From Candidatus Bipolaricaulota bacterium (lineage in GTDB: Bacteria > Bipolaricaulota > Bipolaricaulia > UBA7950 > UBA9294), in assembly GCA_028278555.1 (NCBI GenBank), contig JANQEA010000062.1, positions 1 to 64,000 on the forward strand: 64,000 bases of DNA, given 5' to 3'. The notes under the pieces were generated by a model. That model was given only the letters and a program-made list of their open reading frames with translations. It was not told the DNA's origin and did no database searches. Positions 9,162 through 22,176 of the stretch are shown here, piece by piece; the stretch's first letter is position 1, and every line of letters starts with the position of its first letter. The position numbers and the translations under genes were made by a program.

Positions 9162-10607
9162 CTACTCCCCGGCGGTCACGTAGGGCGTCGTCAGCCACGC
9201 GGTGCATCCGCTCTGTAGCCCCGTCACGACGAGTTCCAGCGTTTCCGCGCCGAACGGTTCGTCGGCGCGGAAGGTCTCGCCGTACGCCGGAAACTCGTGA
9301 CGTCCGGGTTCGACGGTCGCGGAGAGGACGACGCGAGACTCTCCGTCCGAGCGATGGCGGATCAGCGTCACCTGCGAGACCTCGCTGACGTTGAATGAGA
9401 CAGCGATCGACTGGCCCGGGTCGTAGAGGATCTCGTCGGTCAGCAGCCAAGCCTGGTAGTCCTGACAGATGGAGATCCGGTAGTCCTCGACTTCGCCCTC
9501 CAGGGCTTTGCCATGGTCGAGCGGCGGCTCGGCCATCGGGCCAACCAACCGGAACCGCGCGTACGCCGCATTGCCGGCCACGGCATCCTCCGGGACGGTG
9601 AACCAGACCCAGTTGAATCCCGGCTGAAGCGGGAACGGTTCCTCGAAGAGCCTGTCGGATTCCCCAAGCCAGGTTCCGCTCCTGTCGTAGTCGATCCATC
9701 CATGCAGCTTGCTCTCGGCCGACGCCCGAACGACCACGACAGCGGCTTGGCCGGGAACAAGGGTCGTCGCGAACCAGACACCGTCCTCATCGTCATCGCG
9801 AGGGTCCCACGGAGGATCGTCATCCCCGGCTGCGGATGGATGGGGCTTGCCGTCGACTTCGGCGTCTTCACGAAGGCCGAGGTAGTAGGTCCCGTCGATC
9901 ACATGACGAGCCCCGTCATTCTCCAACAACGTGCGGAGGTTCGCGGCGAAGTCCGGGCCGTCCGGCGCGTCTCCGAAGTCTCGGACCTCACAACCTGCGT
10001 GGAAGCATGTCGGGCCGCGGCATGTCGGGCCGGCGCTTGTCGGTCGCGGGCACTTCTCGACGTACGTCGGGAGGCAGAGCCACTCGCACGATCTCGCCAT
10101 GACGTAGAAGGTTGCCCCCTCGCAACCCGGGCCTTCAAAGGTCGTGCACATCGCGATGGCCGCGCCGGCGATCGTTGGGCCGTCGTCCTCGCAGGCATCG
10201 CTGTCACATGTCTCCCCGCTGCACGTGTGGTAGTTCGTTCCCGCACACGTCCTCTCGTCGCCGTGCGTCGGAGGGCATTGGACTGTCTCACAATCGCTCG
10301 TCTTGTCGCAATCCCACGTCTCATCACAGTCGAACGTCTCCTGGCAATCCCATGTCTCGTTGCAGTCGAACGTCTCTTGGCAATCCCATGTCGGCTGGCA
10401 GTCGGCCCGCGTGTCCGGCTGCATGTTTCCGGCAAGCACCGCCTGCGAGGTCACCGGGACGAGTGCCTCGACAACCCGTTGCTGAAAGAGTGGGCTGTAA
10501 TCGACATGATCGACGTTCGGGCTTCGGCCGGTGGTCCAGCCGAGCAATCCGATGACCAGCGCAACGCTCGCTACGATTCCGCCCAGTACGAAGAGCTTCC
10601 TTCTCAT
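9162..10607 (-). CDS. Membrane-anchored Cys-rich repeat protein with GEVED domain
   Basis: 481 residues. A single N-terminal hydrophobic segment (KLFVLGGIVASVALVIGLLG) acts as signal or anchor. Residues of roughly 65-110 are a run of six-residue repeats of the form [WF]DC[QND]ET, followed by more Cys-rich sequence (about 110-195). Residues from about 195 match the GEVED domain: DFGDAPD, later DDEDGVW, then WIDYDRSGTW and the name-giving LEGEVEDYRIS. A C-terminal beta-rich extension of about 110 residues follows. GEVED domains occur in secreted surface proteins of many phyla. ATG 10607 is chosen since it directly precedes the hydrophobic segment and has GGGAGG upstream. It heads the probable operon with the two GDHTNV membrane proteins. 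Confidence 0.8.
   Translation of the reverse strand: MRRKLFVLGGIVASVALVIGLLGWTTGRSPNVDHVDYSPLFQQRVVEALVPVTSQAVLAGNMQPDTRADCQPTWDCQETFDCNETWDCQETFDCDETWDCDKTSDCETVQCPPTHGDERTCAGTNYHTCSGETCDSDACEDDGPTIAGAAIAMCTTFEGPGCEGATFYVMARSCEWLCLPTYVEKCPRPTSAGPTCRGPTCFHAGCEVRDFGDAPDGPDFAANLRTLLENDGARHVIDGTYYLGLREDAEVDGKPHPSAAGDDDPPWDPRDDDEDGVWFATTLVPGQAAVVVVRASAESKLHGWIDYDRSGTWLGESDRLFEEPFPLQPGFNWVWFTVPEDAVAGNAAYARFRLVGPMAEPPLDHGKALEGEVEDYRISICQDYQAWLLTDEILYDPGQSIAVSFNVSEVSQVTLIRHRSDGESRVVLSATVEPGRHEFPAYGETFRADEPFGAETLELVVTGLQSGCTAWLTTPYVTAGE
10284..10403 (-). repeat. Coding tandem repeat, 18-bp unit
   Basis: About six imperfect copies of an 18-bp unit (two alternating versions, so a 36-bp super-unit) encode [WF]DC[QND]ET repeats in the Cys-rich protein. 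Third positions vary but Cys, Asp and Thr are kept, so selection acts on the protein. Confidence 0.85.
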
Positions 10608-10651
10608 CGGTCGGTTCGCCTCCCTCTGCGGATCGCCCTCACCGCGACCCG

Positions 10652-10680
10652 AGTCTAGCGCCAAGTTGCGGCGAAGCGAA
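10652..10680 (-). promoter_or_regulatory. Probable promoter of the GEVED/membrane-protein operon
   Basis: Minus strand TTCGCT (10675-10680), 17-bp spacer, TAGACT (10652-10657), about 45 nt upstream of ATG 10607. Confidence 0.4.
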
Positions 10681-10715
10681 ATCGACCGTCCCGAGTTTCG
10701 GCGAGGGTGGACGCC

Positions 10716-10744
10716 TTGACGGAGCGATGGGCGCGGGATAGGCT
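10716..10744 (+). promoter_or_regulatory. Promoter of lspA, leaderless type
   Basis: TTGACG (10716-10721), 17-bp spacer, TAGGCT (10739-10744), then 8 nt to ATG 10753 with no Shine-Dalgarno. Confidence 0.55.
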
Positions 10745-10752
10745 GAGTCGGC

Positions 10753-11229
10753 ATGGACCGTATCCCATATCTGTTCCTCACATCCGCCCTGATTCTTCTC
10801 GATCGGCTGGCGAAGTGGTGGGCGTCGACGGCGCTCGATGTCGGGCGTCCGGTGCCGCTGATCGGGCAAGCGATCCGCCTGACCCGAGTTCACAATGCCG
10901 GTGGCGCGTTCGGGATCTTTCCCGGGAACGGCGAGATCTTCCTCGCCGTCTCCGGACTCATCTCGCTTGTTCTCCTGGCCGTATTGCTCGTCGGCCGCGT
11001 CCGCGGGAGACTCGTCCGGTTCGGGATGTCGATTGTGCTCGCTGGGGCGGTCGGGAATCTGATCGACCGACTCCTTTACGGATACGTTCTCGACTTCTTC
11101 GAGATCCGTGGCTTCCCGGTCTTCAACCTGGCCGATGCGTGCATCACGGTCGGCGCCGGGTTGATCATCTTGGATGTCCTGATCGGAGGTGGTCGGCATC
11201 GATCTCGCCGGCAAGCTGATCGTGTTTGA
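10753..11229 (+). CDS. lspA: Lipoprotein signal peptidase (signal peptidase II)
   Basis: 158 residues, the usual LspA length, with four transmembrane segments. This aspartic protease removes signal peptides from prolipoproteins in the inner membrane. The catalytic Asp pair is visible in GNLIDR (Asp105) and FNLADA (Asp128), with the conserved VHNAGGAFG before them. The gene starts almost at the predicted transcription start, and its last 41 bp overlap tmk. A substrate in this window is the PKD lipoprotein at 61.4 kb. Confidence 0.95.
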   Translation: MDRIPYLFLTSALILLDRLAKWWASTALDVGRPVPLIGQAIRLTRVHNAGGAFGIFPGNGEIFLAVSGLISLVLLAVLLVGRVRGRLVRFGMSIVLAGAVGNLIDRLLYGYVLDFFEIRGFPVFNLADACITVGAGLIILDVLIGGGRHRSRRQADRV

Positions 11230-11806
11230 AGGGCTCGACGCGTCCGGGAAATCGACCCAGGCGAAGCTGCTCGCCCGTCGTCTCGACGAGGCCGGCTTCG
11301 ACGTCGTCAGCACACGCGAGCCCGGGGGGACGCCGATCGCCGAGAGGATGCGGTCGGTCTTGCTGGAGAAGGAGCATCACGCGCTCCTCCCGTTCTCGGA
11401 GCTTCTGCTGTTCATGGTCAGCCGGGCGCAGAACACGCACGAGGTGATCCTCCCGGCGCTCCGGGCCGATCGAACCGTCGTCGCGTCGAGGTATCGGCTG
11501 TCGAGCATGGCCTATCAGGGGTACGGTCGCGGGCTCGATCTCGATCTGGTCCGTCGCCTGAACGAGACGGCGACTTCGGGGACCGTTGCGGATCTGACGT
11601 TCCTGATCGACGTGCCGGCGGAGTACACGATACGGAGGAAGGCCGATCGGGGAGATCGGATCGAGATCGAGGCGATCGACTTCCATCGGCGGGTGCGGCA
11701 AGGATTCCTCGAACTGACCGAAGGCGACCCGTCCGTACGAGTTCTCGATGGGACCGAGTCGATCGACCGGATCCACGAGGCGGTGGCGAAACACCTCGGG
11801 CTGTGA
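11189..11806 (+). CDS. tmk: Thymidylate kinase
   Basis: 205 residues from GTG 11189. It phosphorylates dTMP to dTDP for DNA synthesis. The P-loop is FEGLDASGKST, followed by the TREPGGTP motif of dTMP kinases; the LID region is short with basic residues (RRKADRGDRIE). The 5' end overlaps lspA by 41 bp. The start is uncertain: the only good Shine-Dalgarno (GGAGGT, 11185-11190) covers the GTG itself and is better spaced for an in-frame ATC codon at 11198. Followed by dnaN on its own promoter. Confidence 0.93.
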   Translation: MVGIDLAGKLIVFEGLDASGKSTQAKLLARRLDEAGFDVVSTREPGGTPIAERMRSVLLEKEHHALLPFSELLLFMVSRAQNTHEVILPALRADRTVVASRYRLSSMAYQGYGRGLDLDLVRRLNETATSGTVADLTFLIDVPAEYTIRRKADRGDRIEIEAIDFHRRVRQGFLELTEGDPSVRVLDGTESIDRIHEAVAKHLGL

Positions 11807-11809
11807 GTT

Positions 11810-11839
11810 TTGCCAACCCGAGTTCTGCTGGAGTATCAT
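11810..11839 (+). promoter_or_regulatory. Promoter of dnaN
   Basis: TTGCCA (11810-11815), 18-bp spacer, TATCAT (11834-11839), 44 nt before ATG 11884, which has an AAGGGGG ribosome site. It begins right after the tmk stop. Confidence 0.5.
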
Positions 11840-11883
11840 CAACTCGAAACGAACCGACAGCGACGGTCGGCAAGGGGGCATCG

Positions 11884-13035
11884 ATGGACTTTGTGTGTCT
11901 GAAGGACGATCTGGTCTTTGGCGTTCGACTCGCAAGCCATGCGCTCGGGGTCCGCAGCAGCATGCCGATCCTCGCGGGCTTGAAGCTTGAAATCACCGGG
12001 AATCAGCTCTCACTGCAAGCGACCGACCTCGAACGCGCAGTCCGCTGCGAAATCCCGATCGAGAACAACGCCTCGGATGAGTCGGTCGTGCTGAACGGAG
12101 CCGTCTTCAACCAGATCGCCTCGCACCTCCCGGCCGACGAGCGGATCAGCCTGGCGACGGAGTCGGGCGAGGTGACGACGGTGAAGGTCCGGTGCGGCGA
12201 GGTGACGTTCGACCTTCCGACACTCCCGGTCGAGGACTTCCCCGAGGTCGCCGCCCTTCCGTCGACGAAGGTCGCGTCGATTCGGATCGATCAGTTCCAC
12301 CGCGGACTCGAGCAGACGTCGTTCGCGGCCCTCCGGGCGGGCCAGACGACCCGCCTCAGCCTGACCGGCGTCGACCTCGTCCTGAAGGCCGATCAGCTGA
12401 ACATGGTGTCGGCGAACGGATTCCGGATGTCGATGAAGTCGATCGGGATCGAGCAACTGGTCGAGGAGGGCGAGTACCTGATCGAGGCGAGCGTCCTGAC
12501 CGACGTCGACCGCGTCCTCGCGCAACTGAACGCCGACACCGTCGATCTCTATCGCGGCGAGGGGCAGCTCTTCTTTCACGCCGCCGGCGTGACGTTCATG
12601 GCTCGGACGATCGCCGAGGAGTTCCCCGACTTCGAGCGGGTCATCCCGAAGGACAATCCGATCGCGCTCGTCTTCGACCGTCGTTCGCTCCTCGAGGCGC
12701 TCCAGCGGATCGAGATCACGGCGGCGGAGGATTCGGGGGCGATCACGCTTCATGCCAGCTCCGACGAGAGCGCGGTCCGGATCGATTCGGCGTCCCGCAA
12801 CAAAGGAGAGGCCGAGGAACGCGTTCGGTTGAAGAAGGCCCCGTCTGGACCGATCGAGATCCGATTCTCGGCCGAGTATCTGATCGACGCGCTGAAGCGG
12901 ATGGATTCGGAGGAGATCGTCCTCTGGCTCTCCGATCCGCTGAAGGCGGGTCTGGTCGAGCCGTCCGGCGACGCGTCGGCGGAGAGCGACCGAGGATTCC
13001 TCTACGTTTGCATGCCGGTCCGGCTGACGAACTAG
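11884..13035 (+). CDS. dnaN: DNA polymerase III beta subunit (sliding clamp)
   Basis: 383 residues with the three-domain clamp layout: LEITGNQLSLQATDLE in domain 1, LRAGQTTRLSLTGVDL in domain 2, and a C-terminal YVCMPVRLTN that matches the usual M-P-[MV]-R-L ending. It forms the ring that tethers polymerase III (dnaE is also in this window) to DNA. ATG 11884 is chosen over upstream in-frame codons because of AAGGGGG and the promoter just before. It is not next to dnaA here; the neighbours are lspA and tmk. Convergent with alaS, 15 bp apart. Confidence 0.95.
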   Translation: MDFVCLKDDLVFGVRLASHALGVRSSMPILAGLKLEITGNQLSLQATDLERAVRCEIPIENNASDESVVLNGAVFNQIASHLPADERISLATESGEVTTVKVRCGEVTFDLPTLPVEDFPEVAALPSTKVASIRIDQFHRGLEQTSFAALRAGQTTRLSLTGVDLVLKADQLNMVSANGFRMSMKSIGIEQLVEEGEYLIEASVLTDVDRVLAQLNADTVDLYRGEGQLFFHAAGVTFMARTIAEEFPDFERVIPKDNPIALVFDRRSLLEALQRIEITAAEDSGAITLHASSDESAVRIDSASRNKGEAEERVRLKKAPSGPIEIRFSAEYLIDALKRMDSEEIVLWLSDPLKAGLVEPSGDASAESDRGFLYVCMPVRLTN

Positions 13036-13050
13036 GCTAGCTAGGACCGT

Positions 13051-17056
<4,006 letters not shown>

Positions 17057-17076
17057 CGGGTACGGGGGCGATCGTG

Positions 17077-17418
17077 ATGATGGGGGGGCGAAGGCGGCAG
17101 TCGACCTACCACGCCCCGCGGCGCTTCGGACGGGTCCATCGGACGACCCTTTTCGTCGTCGGAGCAACGGTACTAGGCGGACTCGTCCTCTCGTTGTTCA
17201 TCATCCAAGCGCTGGAGATCCGCTCCCTCCGGCGCGATCTCGCAGCGCTCCACGCGGCGCAGGAGGCAGCGCTGATCGAGCAGGCGGCCCTCCGCGAGCG
17301 GCTGGCCGAGAAGGACGATCTGGCCGCGATCGAGGCCGAAGCGCGTGAGCGCCTCGGTTGGGTGATGCGAGGCGAGGAGAAGGTCATCTTCATCGGCGAA
17401 GAAGAGAGCGAGGAGTAG
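17077..17418 (+). CDS. Septum formation initiator family protein (FtsB/DivIC)
   Basis: 113 residues. A basic N-terminus is followed by one transmembrane helix (LFVVGATVLGGLVLSLFIIQAL), a coiled coil (IRSLRRDLAALHAAQEAA through AALRERLAEKDDL) and the family ending ARERLGWVMRGEEKVIFI. FtsB/DivIC proteins join FtsL and FtsQ/DivIB in the divisome and activate septal peptidoglycan synthesis. The start is ambiguous: GTG 17074, ATG 17077 and ATG 17080 are in frame after GGGGGC; 17077 is taken. It follows eno by 20 bp, a conserved order. Confidence 0.85.
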   Translation: MMGGRRRQSTYHAPRRFGRVHRTTLFVVGATVLGGLVLSLFIIQALEIRSLRRDLAALHAAQEAALIEQAALRERLAEKDDLAAIEAEARERLGWVMRGEEKVIFIGEEESEE

Positions 17419-17422
17419 CGAG

Positions 17423-20400
17423 TTGCCCAGTCCGTTCGTCCACCTTCACGTCCACTCCGAGTACAGCATCCTCGACTCCTCGTGCAAGATCAGTTCGCTC
17501 CTCGAACGGGCGAGCGAGTGCGGGATGGACGCAATTGCATTAACCGATCACGGCGTGATGAGCGGCGTGATCAAGTTCTATCGGCAGGCGCGAAAGCGTG
17601 GAATCAAGCCGATCCTCGGGTGCGAGATCTACGTCGCTCCCGGCGATCGTCGCGATCGGACCGCGACCGATGGGAAGCGATTCCACCACCTGGTTCTGCT
17701 CGCCGAGAACGAGGCGGGATACCGGAACCTCTTGAAGATCGTCAGCCGCGCGCACACCGAAGGGTTCTACTATCGTCCTCGGGCCGACGAGGAGCTCCTC
17801 CGCGAGCACAGCGGCGGACTGATCGCGTTGTCGGCCTGTGAGAGCGGGCTGATCCCTCGGATGCTACAAGCCGGGCGTCGGGACGCCGCGGAAGAGGCCG
17901 CTCGACGGCTGCAGCGAACGTTCGGGGAGGACAGTTTTTTCATCGAGATCCAGCACCACGGGACGGAGCGCGATGCTCGTCTCCGTAGCCAGCTGATCGA
18001 ACTTGCCGGTTCGCTCGACATTCCCTTGGTAGCGACGAACGACGTCCACTATCTCACGGCGGAGGATCGCCTGGCACACGAAGTCCTTCTGAACATCCGA
18101 GCGAACAAAACCTTGAACGACCCCGATCACCGGACGTTCGACGGCGAGGGCTACTACTTCCGCTCCAGCGACGAGATGGAACAGCTGTTCGCCGATGTTC
18201 CCGAAGCGATCGCCAACACGCGGCGGATCGCCGATCGATGCAACCTCGAGCTCGAGTTCGATCGAATGATGATCCCGCCCTTCGATCTGCCCGAGGGTGT
18301 CTCCGATCCGAACGCGTACATCCGAACCCTCGCCGAGGAGGGGGCAAAACGACGGTACGGGGAGATCACGGAGACGATCCGCGAACGTCTCGACTTCGAG
18401 CTGTCGGTGATCACGCGGATGGACTACAGCACCTACTTCTTGATCGTCTGGGACTTCATCCGCTACGCGCGGAAGGAAGGGATCTCGGTCGGTCCTGGCC
18501 GGGGCTCGGCGGCGGGGAGCCTCGTCTCGTACTGCCTCGAGATCACCAGCGTCGATCCGCTGAAGTACGGCCTGCTGTTCGAGCGATTCCTCAATCCCGA
18601 CCGGATCAGCATGCCGGATTTCGATATCGACTTCTGCGTCAAGGGACGCGATCAGGTCATCCGGTACGTCCGGAGCAAGTACGGCGGCGAGATGTGGTGG
18701 GAGCGGATCGCCCAGATCGCGACCTTCGACCGGATGGCTGCAAGAAGCGTCGTCCGCGACGTTGGGCGCGTCCTCGGCGTGCCGTACGGCGTGACCGATC
18801 GGGTGGCGAAGATGATCCCCTTCGGGTGGGGACTCCACACGGCGGCGGAGCGCGTCGCGGAGCTTCGGACCCTCCGCGAGCAGGATGAGGAGATCGGTCG
18901 GGTGATCGATATCGGCCTCCGCCTCGAGGGACTCACCCGGAACGCATCGACGCACGCTGCGGGCGTCGTCATCGCCCCGGACGCGCTGGCAAATCATGTC
19001 CCCCTTCTCCGGCTCGGCGAAGGGGAGTTCGTTACGCAGTTCGACATGGGAGACGTCGAAGCGGTCGGGCTGCTCAAGATCGACTTCCTCGGTCTGAGGA
19101 ACCTGACGCTGATCGACGAGACGTTCGAGACCCTGCGCGAGTACGATGGGGTCGATCTCTGCGTCGATGCGATCCCGCTCGACGACGAGCCGACGTATGC
19201 GCTGATCCGCGAGGGACGGACGTCGGGCATCTTCCAGCTGGAAAGCTCGGGGATGACGAACCTGATCCTCCGCGTTCAGCCGGACAAGTTCGAAGACCTG
19301 ATCGCCCTGCTTGCCCTCTACCGCCCCGGCCCGCTCGAAAGCGGGATGACGGACGATTACGTCGAACGCCGTCGCGGGCGCAAACCGGTCGCGTACGCGC
19401 ATCCGAGTCTCCGCGAGGTTCTCGAGGAGACGTACGGGCTCCCGATCTACCAAGATCAGTTGATGCTGATGGTCCAGAAGCTCGCCGGGTTCACCCTCGC
19501 CGAGGCGGACATCCTCCGCAAGGCGATGGGGAAGAAGATCAAGGACCTGATGGCGAGTCTTCGCGAGAAATACGTCGACGGCTGCATGGCGAACGGACTG
19601 TCGCGCGACCTGGCGACGCGGACGTTCGAGGACATGGAGAAGTTCTCGCGCTACGGCTTCGGCAAGGCTCACACGACCTCGTACGCATTCGTCTCCTACT
19701 GGACGGCCTACCTGAAGGCGAACTACCCGACGCACTTCATGGCGAGCCTCTTGACGAGTGTGCAGGGCGATCTGGATAAGGTGGCCGAATACGTCGCCGA
19801 GTGCCGGGAGATGGAGATCGAGATCCTCCCGCCCGACATCAATGAGAGTCAGCGGGGATTCACCCCGTTGGAGGGACGGCGGATCCGGTTCGGTCTCGGA
19901 GCGGTCAAGCACGTCGGCTCGAACGCGGTTCAGGCCATCCTGAGCACGCGGTCCGAGGGCGGCCCGTTCCGGTCGTTCTTCGAGCTCTGCCAACGGGTTC
20001 AGGAAGACGGTCTCGATCGCGAATCGCTTGAGGCGCTCGTCAAGGCGGGCGCGTTCGCCCGATTCGGGACGACCCGCCTCGGCCTCCTCCGGCACATCTC
20101 CGATGGACTGGAGCTGATGCAGATTGCGCGTCGGGAGCGGGTCACGGGCCAGACGTCGTTCTTCGGCGATCTTCCGGAGTCGTCCCCCGAGCCGGTCGTG
20201 ACGTCGGACGAGTTCGACGAGAAGGACCTGCTTACGTTCGAGAAGGAGTATCTCGGACTCTACCTGACGGCCCATCCGCTCGACGAGTACCGAAAGGATC
20301 TACGGACGTACTGCCTCCCGTTTGAGCGGCTCCCCCACCTGAAGGCGGGAGCTTCGGGGATCGTCGGCGGCCGGATCCAGAAGATCCGACGGATCGACAC

Positions 20401-20860
20401 GCGACGTGGCGATCAGATGGCGTTCGTCACCCTCGAGGACGGCATCGGCGAGATCGAGGCGACGGCGTTCCCCCGCGTCCTCGAGGCGGCCGGCGGCCTG
20501 ATCGCTGAAGACAGTCTCGTCGGGATGTCCGTTTCCGCCGGCACACGGAACGGCGAGATCAACTTCGTCATCGAGGAGGTCTTTCCGTTGGGCGAGGTGT
20601 CGCGCCACGGTGCTTTGTCGGTGACGCTCCGCCTCGATGGGGCACGTGTCTGCCAGCAGGAACTCGACCGAGTCCTCGAGACGCTCGGGGCGCATCCGGG
20701 CGAGGCCCCGGTCCGGCTCGAGGTCGTCGACGGGATCGGGTCAATCGTCGTCCTCGCCGGCGATCGGTTCCATGTGGCTCCGTCCGATCCGCTCCGCGAG
20801 ACTCTGTCGGCGATGAGCGGTGTCCTCGACGTTTCGTTCGGGAATGGGGACCGCCCGTGA
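17423..20860 (+). CDS. dnaE: DNA polymerase III alpha subunit
   Basis: 1145 residues starting with TTG 17423 after GAGGAG. Replicative polymerase of the DnaE1 type. The PHP domain opens with HLHVHSEYSILDS. The palm has the catalytic pair in MPDFDIDF at Asp401 and Asp403, and a fingers/beta-binding region follows. An OB-fold (about 985-1060, GIVGGRIQKIRRIDTRRGDQ) and a C-terminal domain end the protein. The only 4-nt gap is to the ftsB-type gene; the stop overlaps the yvcK start (GTGA). With dnaN in the same window it supplies the core replisome. Confidence 0.96.
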   Translation: MPSPFVHLHVHSEYSILDSSCKISSLLERASECGMDAIALTDHGVMSGVIKFYRQARKRGIKPILGCEIYVAPGDRRDRTATDGKRFHHLVLLAENEAGYRNLLKIVSRAHTEGFYYRPRADEELLREHSGGLIALSACESGLIPRMLQAGRRDAAEEAARRLQRTFGEDSFFIEIQHHGTERDARLRSQLIELAGSLDIPLVATNDVHYLTAEDRLAHEVLLNIRANKTLNDPDHRTFDGEGYYFRSSDEMEQLFADVPEAIANTRRIADRCNLELEFDRMMIPPFDLPEGVSDPNAYIRTLAEEGAKRRYGEITETIRERLDFELSVITRMDYSTYFLIVWDFIRYARKEGISVGPGRGSAAGSLVSYCLEITSVDPLKYGLLFERFLNPDRISMPDFDIDFCVKGRDQVIRYVRSKYGGEMWWERIAQIATFDRMAARSVVRDVGRVLGVPYGVTDRVAKMIPFGWGLHTAAERVAELRTLREQDEEIGRVIDIGLRLEGLTRNASTHAAGVVIAPDALANHVPLLRLGEGEFVTQFDMGDVEAVGLLKIDFLGLRNLTLIDETFETLREYDGVDLCVDAIPLDDEPTYALIREGRTSGIFQLESSGMTNLILRVQPDKFEDLIALLALYRPGPLESGMTDDYVERRRGRKPVAYAHPSLREVLEETYGLPIYQDQLMLMVQKLAGFTLAEADILRKAMGKKIKDLMASLREKYVDGCMANGLSRDLATRTFEDMEKFSRYGFGKAHTTSYAFVSYWTAYLKANYPTHFMASLLTSVQGDLDKVAEYVAECREMEIEILPPDINESQRGFTPLEGRRIRFGLGAVKHVGSNAVQAILSTRSEGGPFRSFFELCQRVQEDGLDRESLEALVKAGAFARFGTTRLGLLRHISDGLELMQIARRERVTGQTSFFGDLPESSPEPVVTSDEFDEKDLLTFEKEYLGLYLTAHPLDEYRKDLRTYCLPFERLPHLKAGASGIVGGRIQKIRRIDTRRGDQMAFVTLEDGIGEIEATAFPRVLEAAGGLIAEDSLVGMSVSAGTRNGEINFVIEEVFPLGEVSRHGALSVTLRLDGARVCQQELDRVLETLGAHPGEAPVRLEVVDGIGSIVVLAGDRFHVAPSDPLRETLSAMSGVLDVSFGNGDRP

Positions 20861-22176
20861 GAGCCACGGTTCGCGGTCTGCTTCGCTGGCTCGTCCCCGG
20901 GATGCGCGTGAAGCGGTGGGTCGTCCTCGCAGTCTTCTCGATGGGGCTGATCGTCACGGCGATCCTCCTGGCGTTCGGCGTCGATCTCGTGCGGGCCCTC
21001 TACCGTGCTCTGCCGGAGAGCGAAGCGGTGCGACATGCGCTGATGACCGGACTCGCCGTCTTCGGACTTCTTGGATTTGCCGCCGCGCTCTGGCGCCTCG
21101 TCCGTTCGGTCGCCCGCGGGGTCGCTCCCCGGGCGCGCGAGCGGGCGTCGACGATGATCTATCGGACGCGGATCCTCGAGCGAGGGCCGCACGTCGTCGC
21201 CGTCGGTGGAGGGACGGGGCTGTCGACGCTTCTTCGCGGCCTGAAGGAGGAGACGTCGAACATCACCGCTGTCGTGACGGTGACCGATGATGGAGGGAGC
21301 TCCGGCCGATTGCGCGAGGAGATGGACGTCCTCCCACCGGGCGACGTCCGGAACTGTCTGCTCGCCCTCGCGGAGGACGAGACGGAGCTGGCGAGCCTTC
21401 TCCAGTATCGGTTCTCCGGGTCTCACGAACTTGCCGGCCATTCGGTCGGGAACCTCCTCCTTTCCGGACTCGAGCAGGCGACCGGCGGCTTCGATCGGGC
21501 GGTCGAGGCGATGAGCCACCTGCTGAACATTCGCGGAGACGTCCTCCCGGCGACGCTGACGAAGACGCACCTGATCGCGACCATGGACAACGGAGAGACG
21601 CTCGAGGGGGAAAGCCGAATCGTCTCCGATACGCGCCGCATCCGGAAGATCCGCCTCTCCTCTCCCCCGGTCCGGGCCTACGATCGAGTTGTGGAGGCGA
21701 TCGAAGAGGCGGACCTGATTCTCTTCGGCCCCGGGAGCCTGTTCACCAGCCTGATCCCGAACCTCCTCGTCGACGGGATCGCGGCGGCGATCGCGGCGGC
21801 CGGCGCCGAGAAGGTCTTGATCGGAAACCTGATGACGCAGCCCGGGGAGACGGAGGGACTGACGCTCGCGGATCACCTCCGGATCCTTCGCGAGTACATC
21901 GACGTGTCTCGCTTCGATCTGTTGATCGCCAACGCGGCCACGCCGAGTGACGCAATGCTCTCAAGGTATCGGGACGAAGCGGCCGAGCCGGTCTTCGACA
22001 ATCTCGGGGACGGGCGGGAGTTCGGCCTCGTCGTCGTCCGCGAGAACCTTATCGGCACGGCGGAATGGGAGGGGAAGCAGACGGTCAAGCACGCTCCGAG
22101 CGACCTCGCGCGGGCGATCGTTCGGAATACGAGCGCCTTCTCACACCGCGGGAGATCACACGACGCTATCCCTTGA
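20857..22176 (+). CDS. yvcK: YvcK/CofD-like protein with N-terminal membrane anchor
   Basis: 439 residues from GTG 20857, overlapping the dnaE stop by 4 nt. Residues 17-85 contain two hydrophobic spans; from about 108 the YvcK fold begins with HVVAVGGGTGLSTLLRGLKE, followed by VTVTDDGGSSGRLREE and PPGDVRNCLLALA. YvcK proteins bind UDP-sugars and influence gluconeogenic growth and cell-wall synthesis in other bacteria; they are related to the CofD 2-phospho-lactate transferase. The membrane anchor is found in some family members. It converges on rtcB with an 11-bp overlap. Confidence 0.9.
   Translation: MRATVRGLLRWLVPGMRVKRWVVLAVFSMGLIVTAILLAFGVDLVRALYRALPESEAVRHALMTGLAVFGLLGFAAALWRLVRSVARGVAPRARERASTMIYRTRILERGPHVVAVGGGTGLSTLLRGLKEETSNITAVVTVTDDGGSSGRLREEMDVLPPGDVRNCLLALAEDETELASLLQYRFSGSHELAGHSVGNLLLSGLEQATGGFDRAVEAMSHLLNIRGDVLPATLTKTHLIATMDNGETLEGESRIVSDTRRIRKIRLSSPPVRAYDRVVEAIEEADLILFGPGSLFTSLIPNLLVDGIAAAIAAAGAEKVLIGNLMTQPGETEGLTLADHLRILREYIDVSRFDLLIANAATPSDAMLSRYRDEAAEPVFDNLGDGREFGLVVVRENLIGTAEWEGKQTVKHAPSDLARAIVRNTSAFSHRGRSHDAIP

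Noticed and set aside
10284..10403. CRISPR-like repeat array
   Set aside because: The repeats are contiguous, in frame and code for a Cys-rich segment; there are no spacers.
17491..17600. Alternative start sites for dnaE further downstream
   Set aside because: TTG 17423 precedes the complete PHP domain start HLHVHSEYS and has GAGGAG; later starts would remove metal ligands.
17864..20275. 803-codon open frame antisense to dnaE
   Set aside because: Mirror frame of a GC-rich gene; no ribosome site or recognisable family, while the plus strand encodes a complete DnaE.
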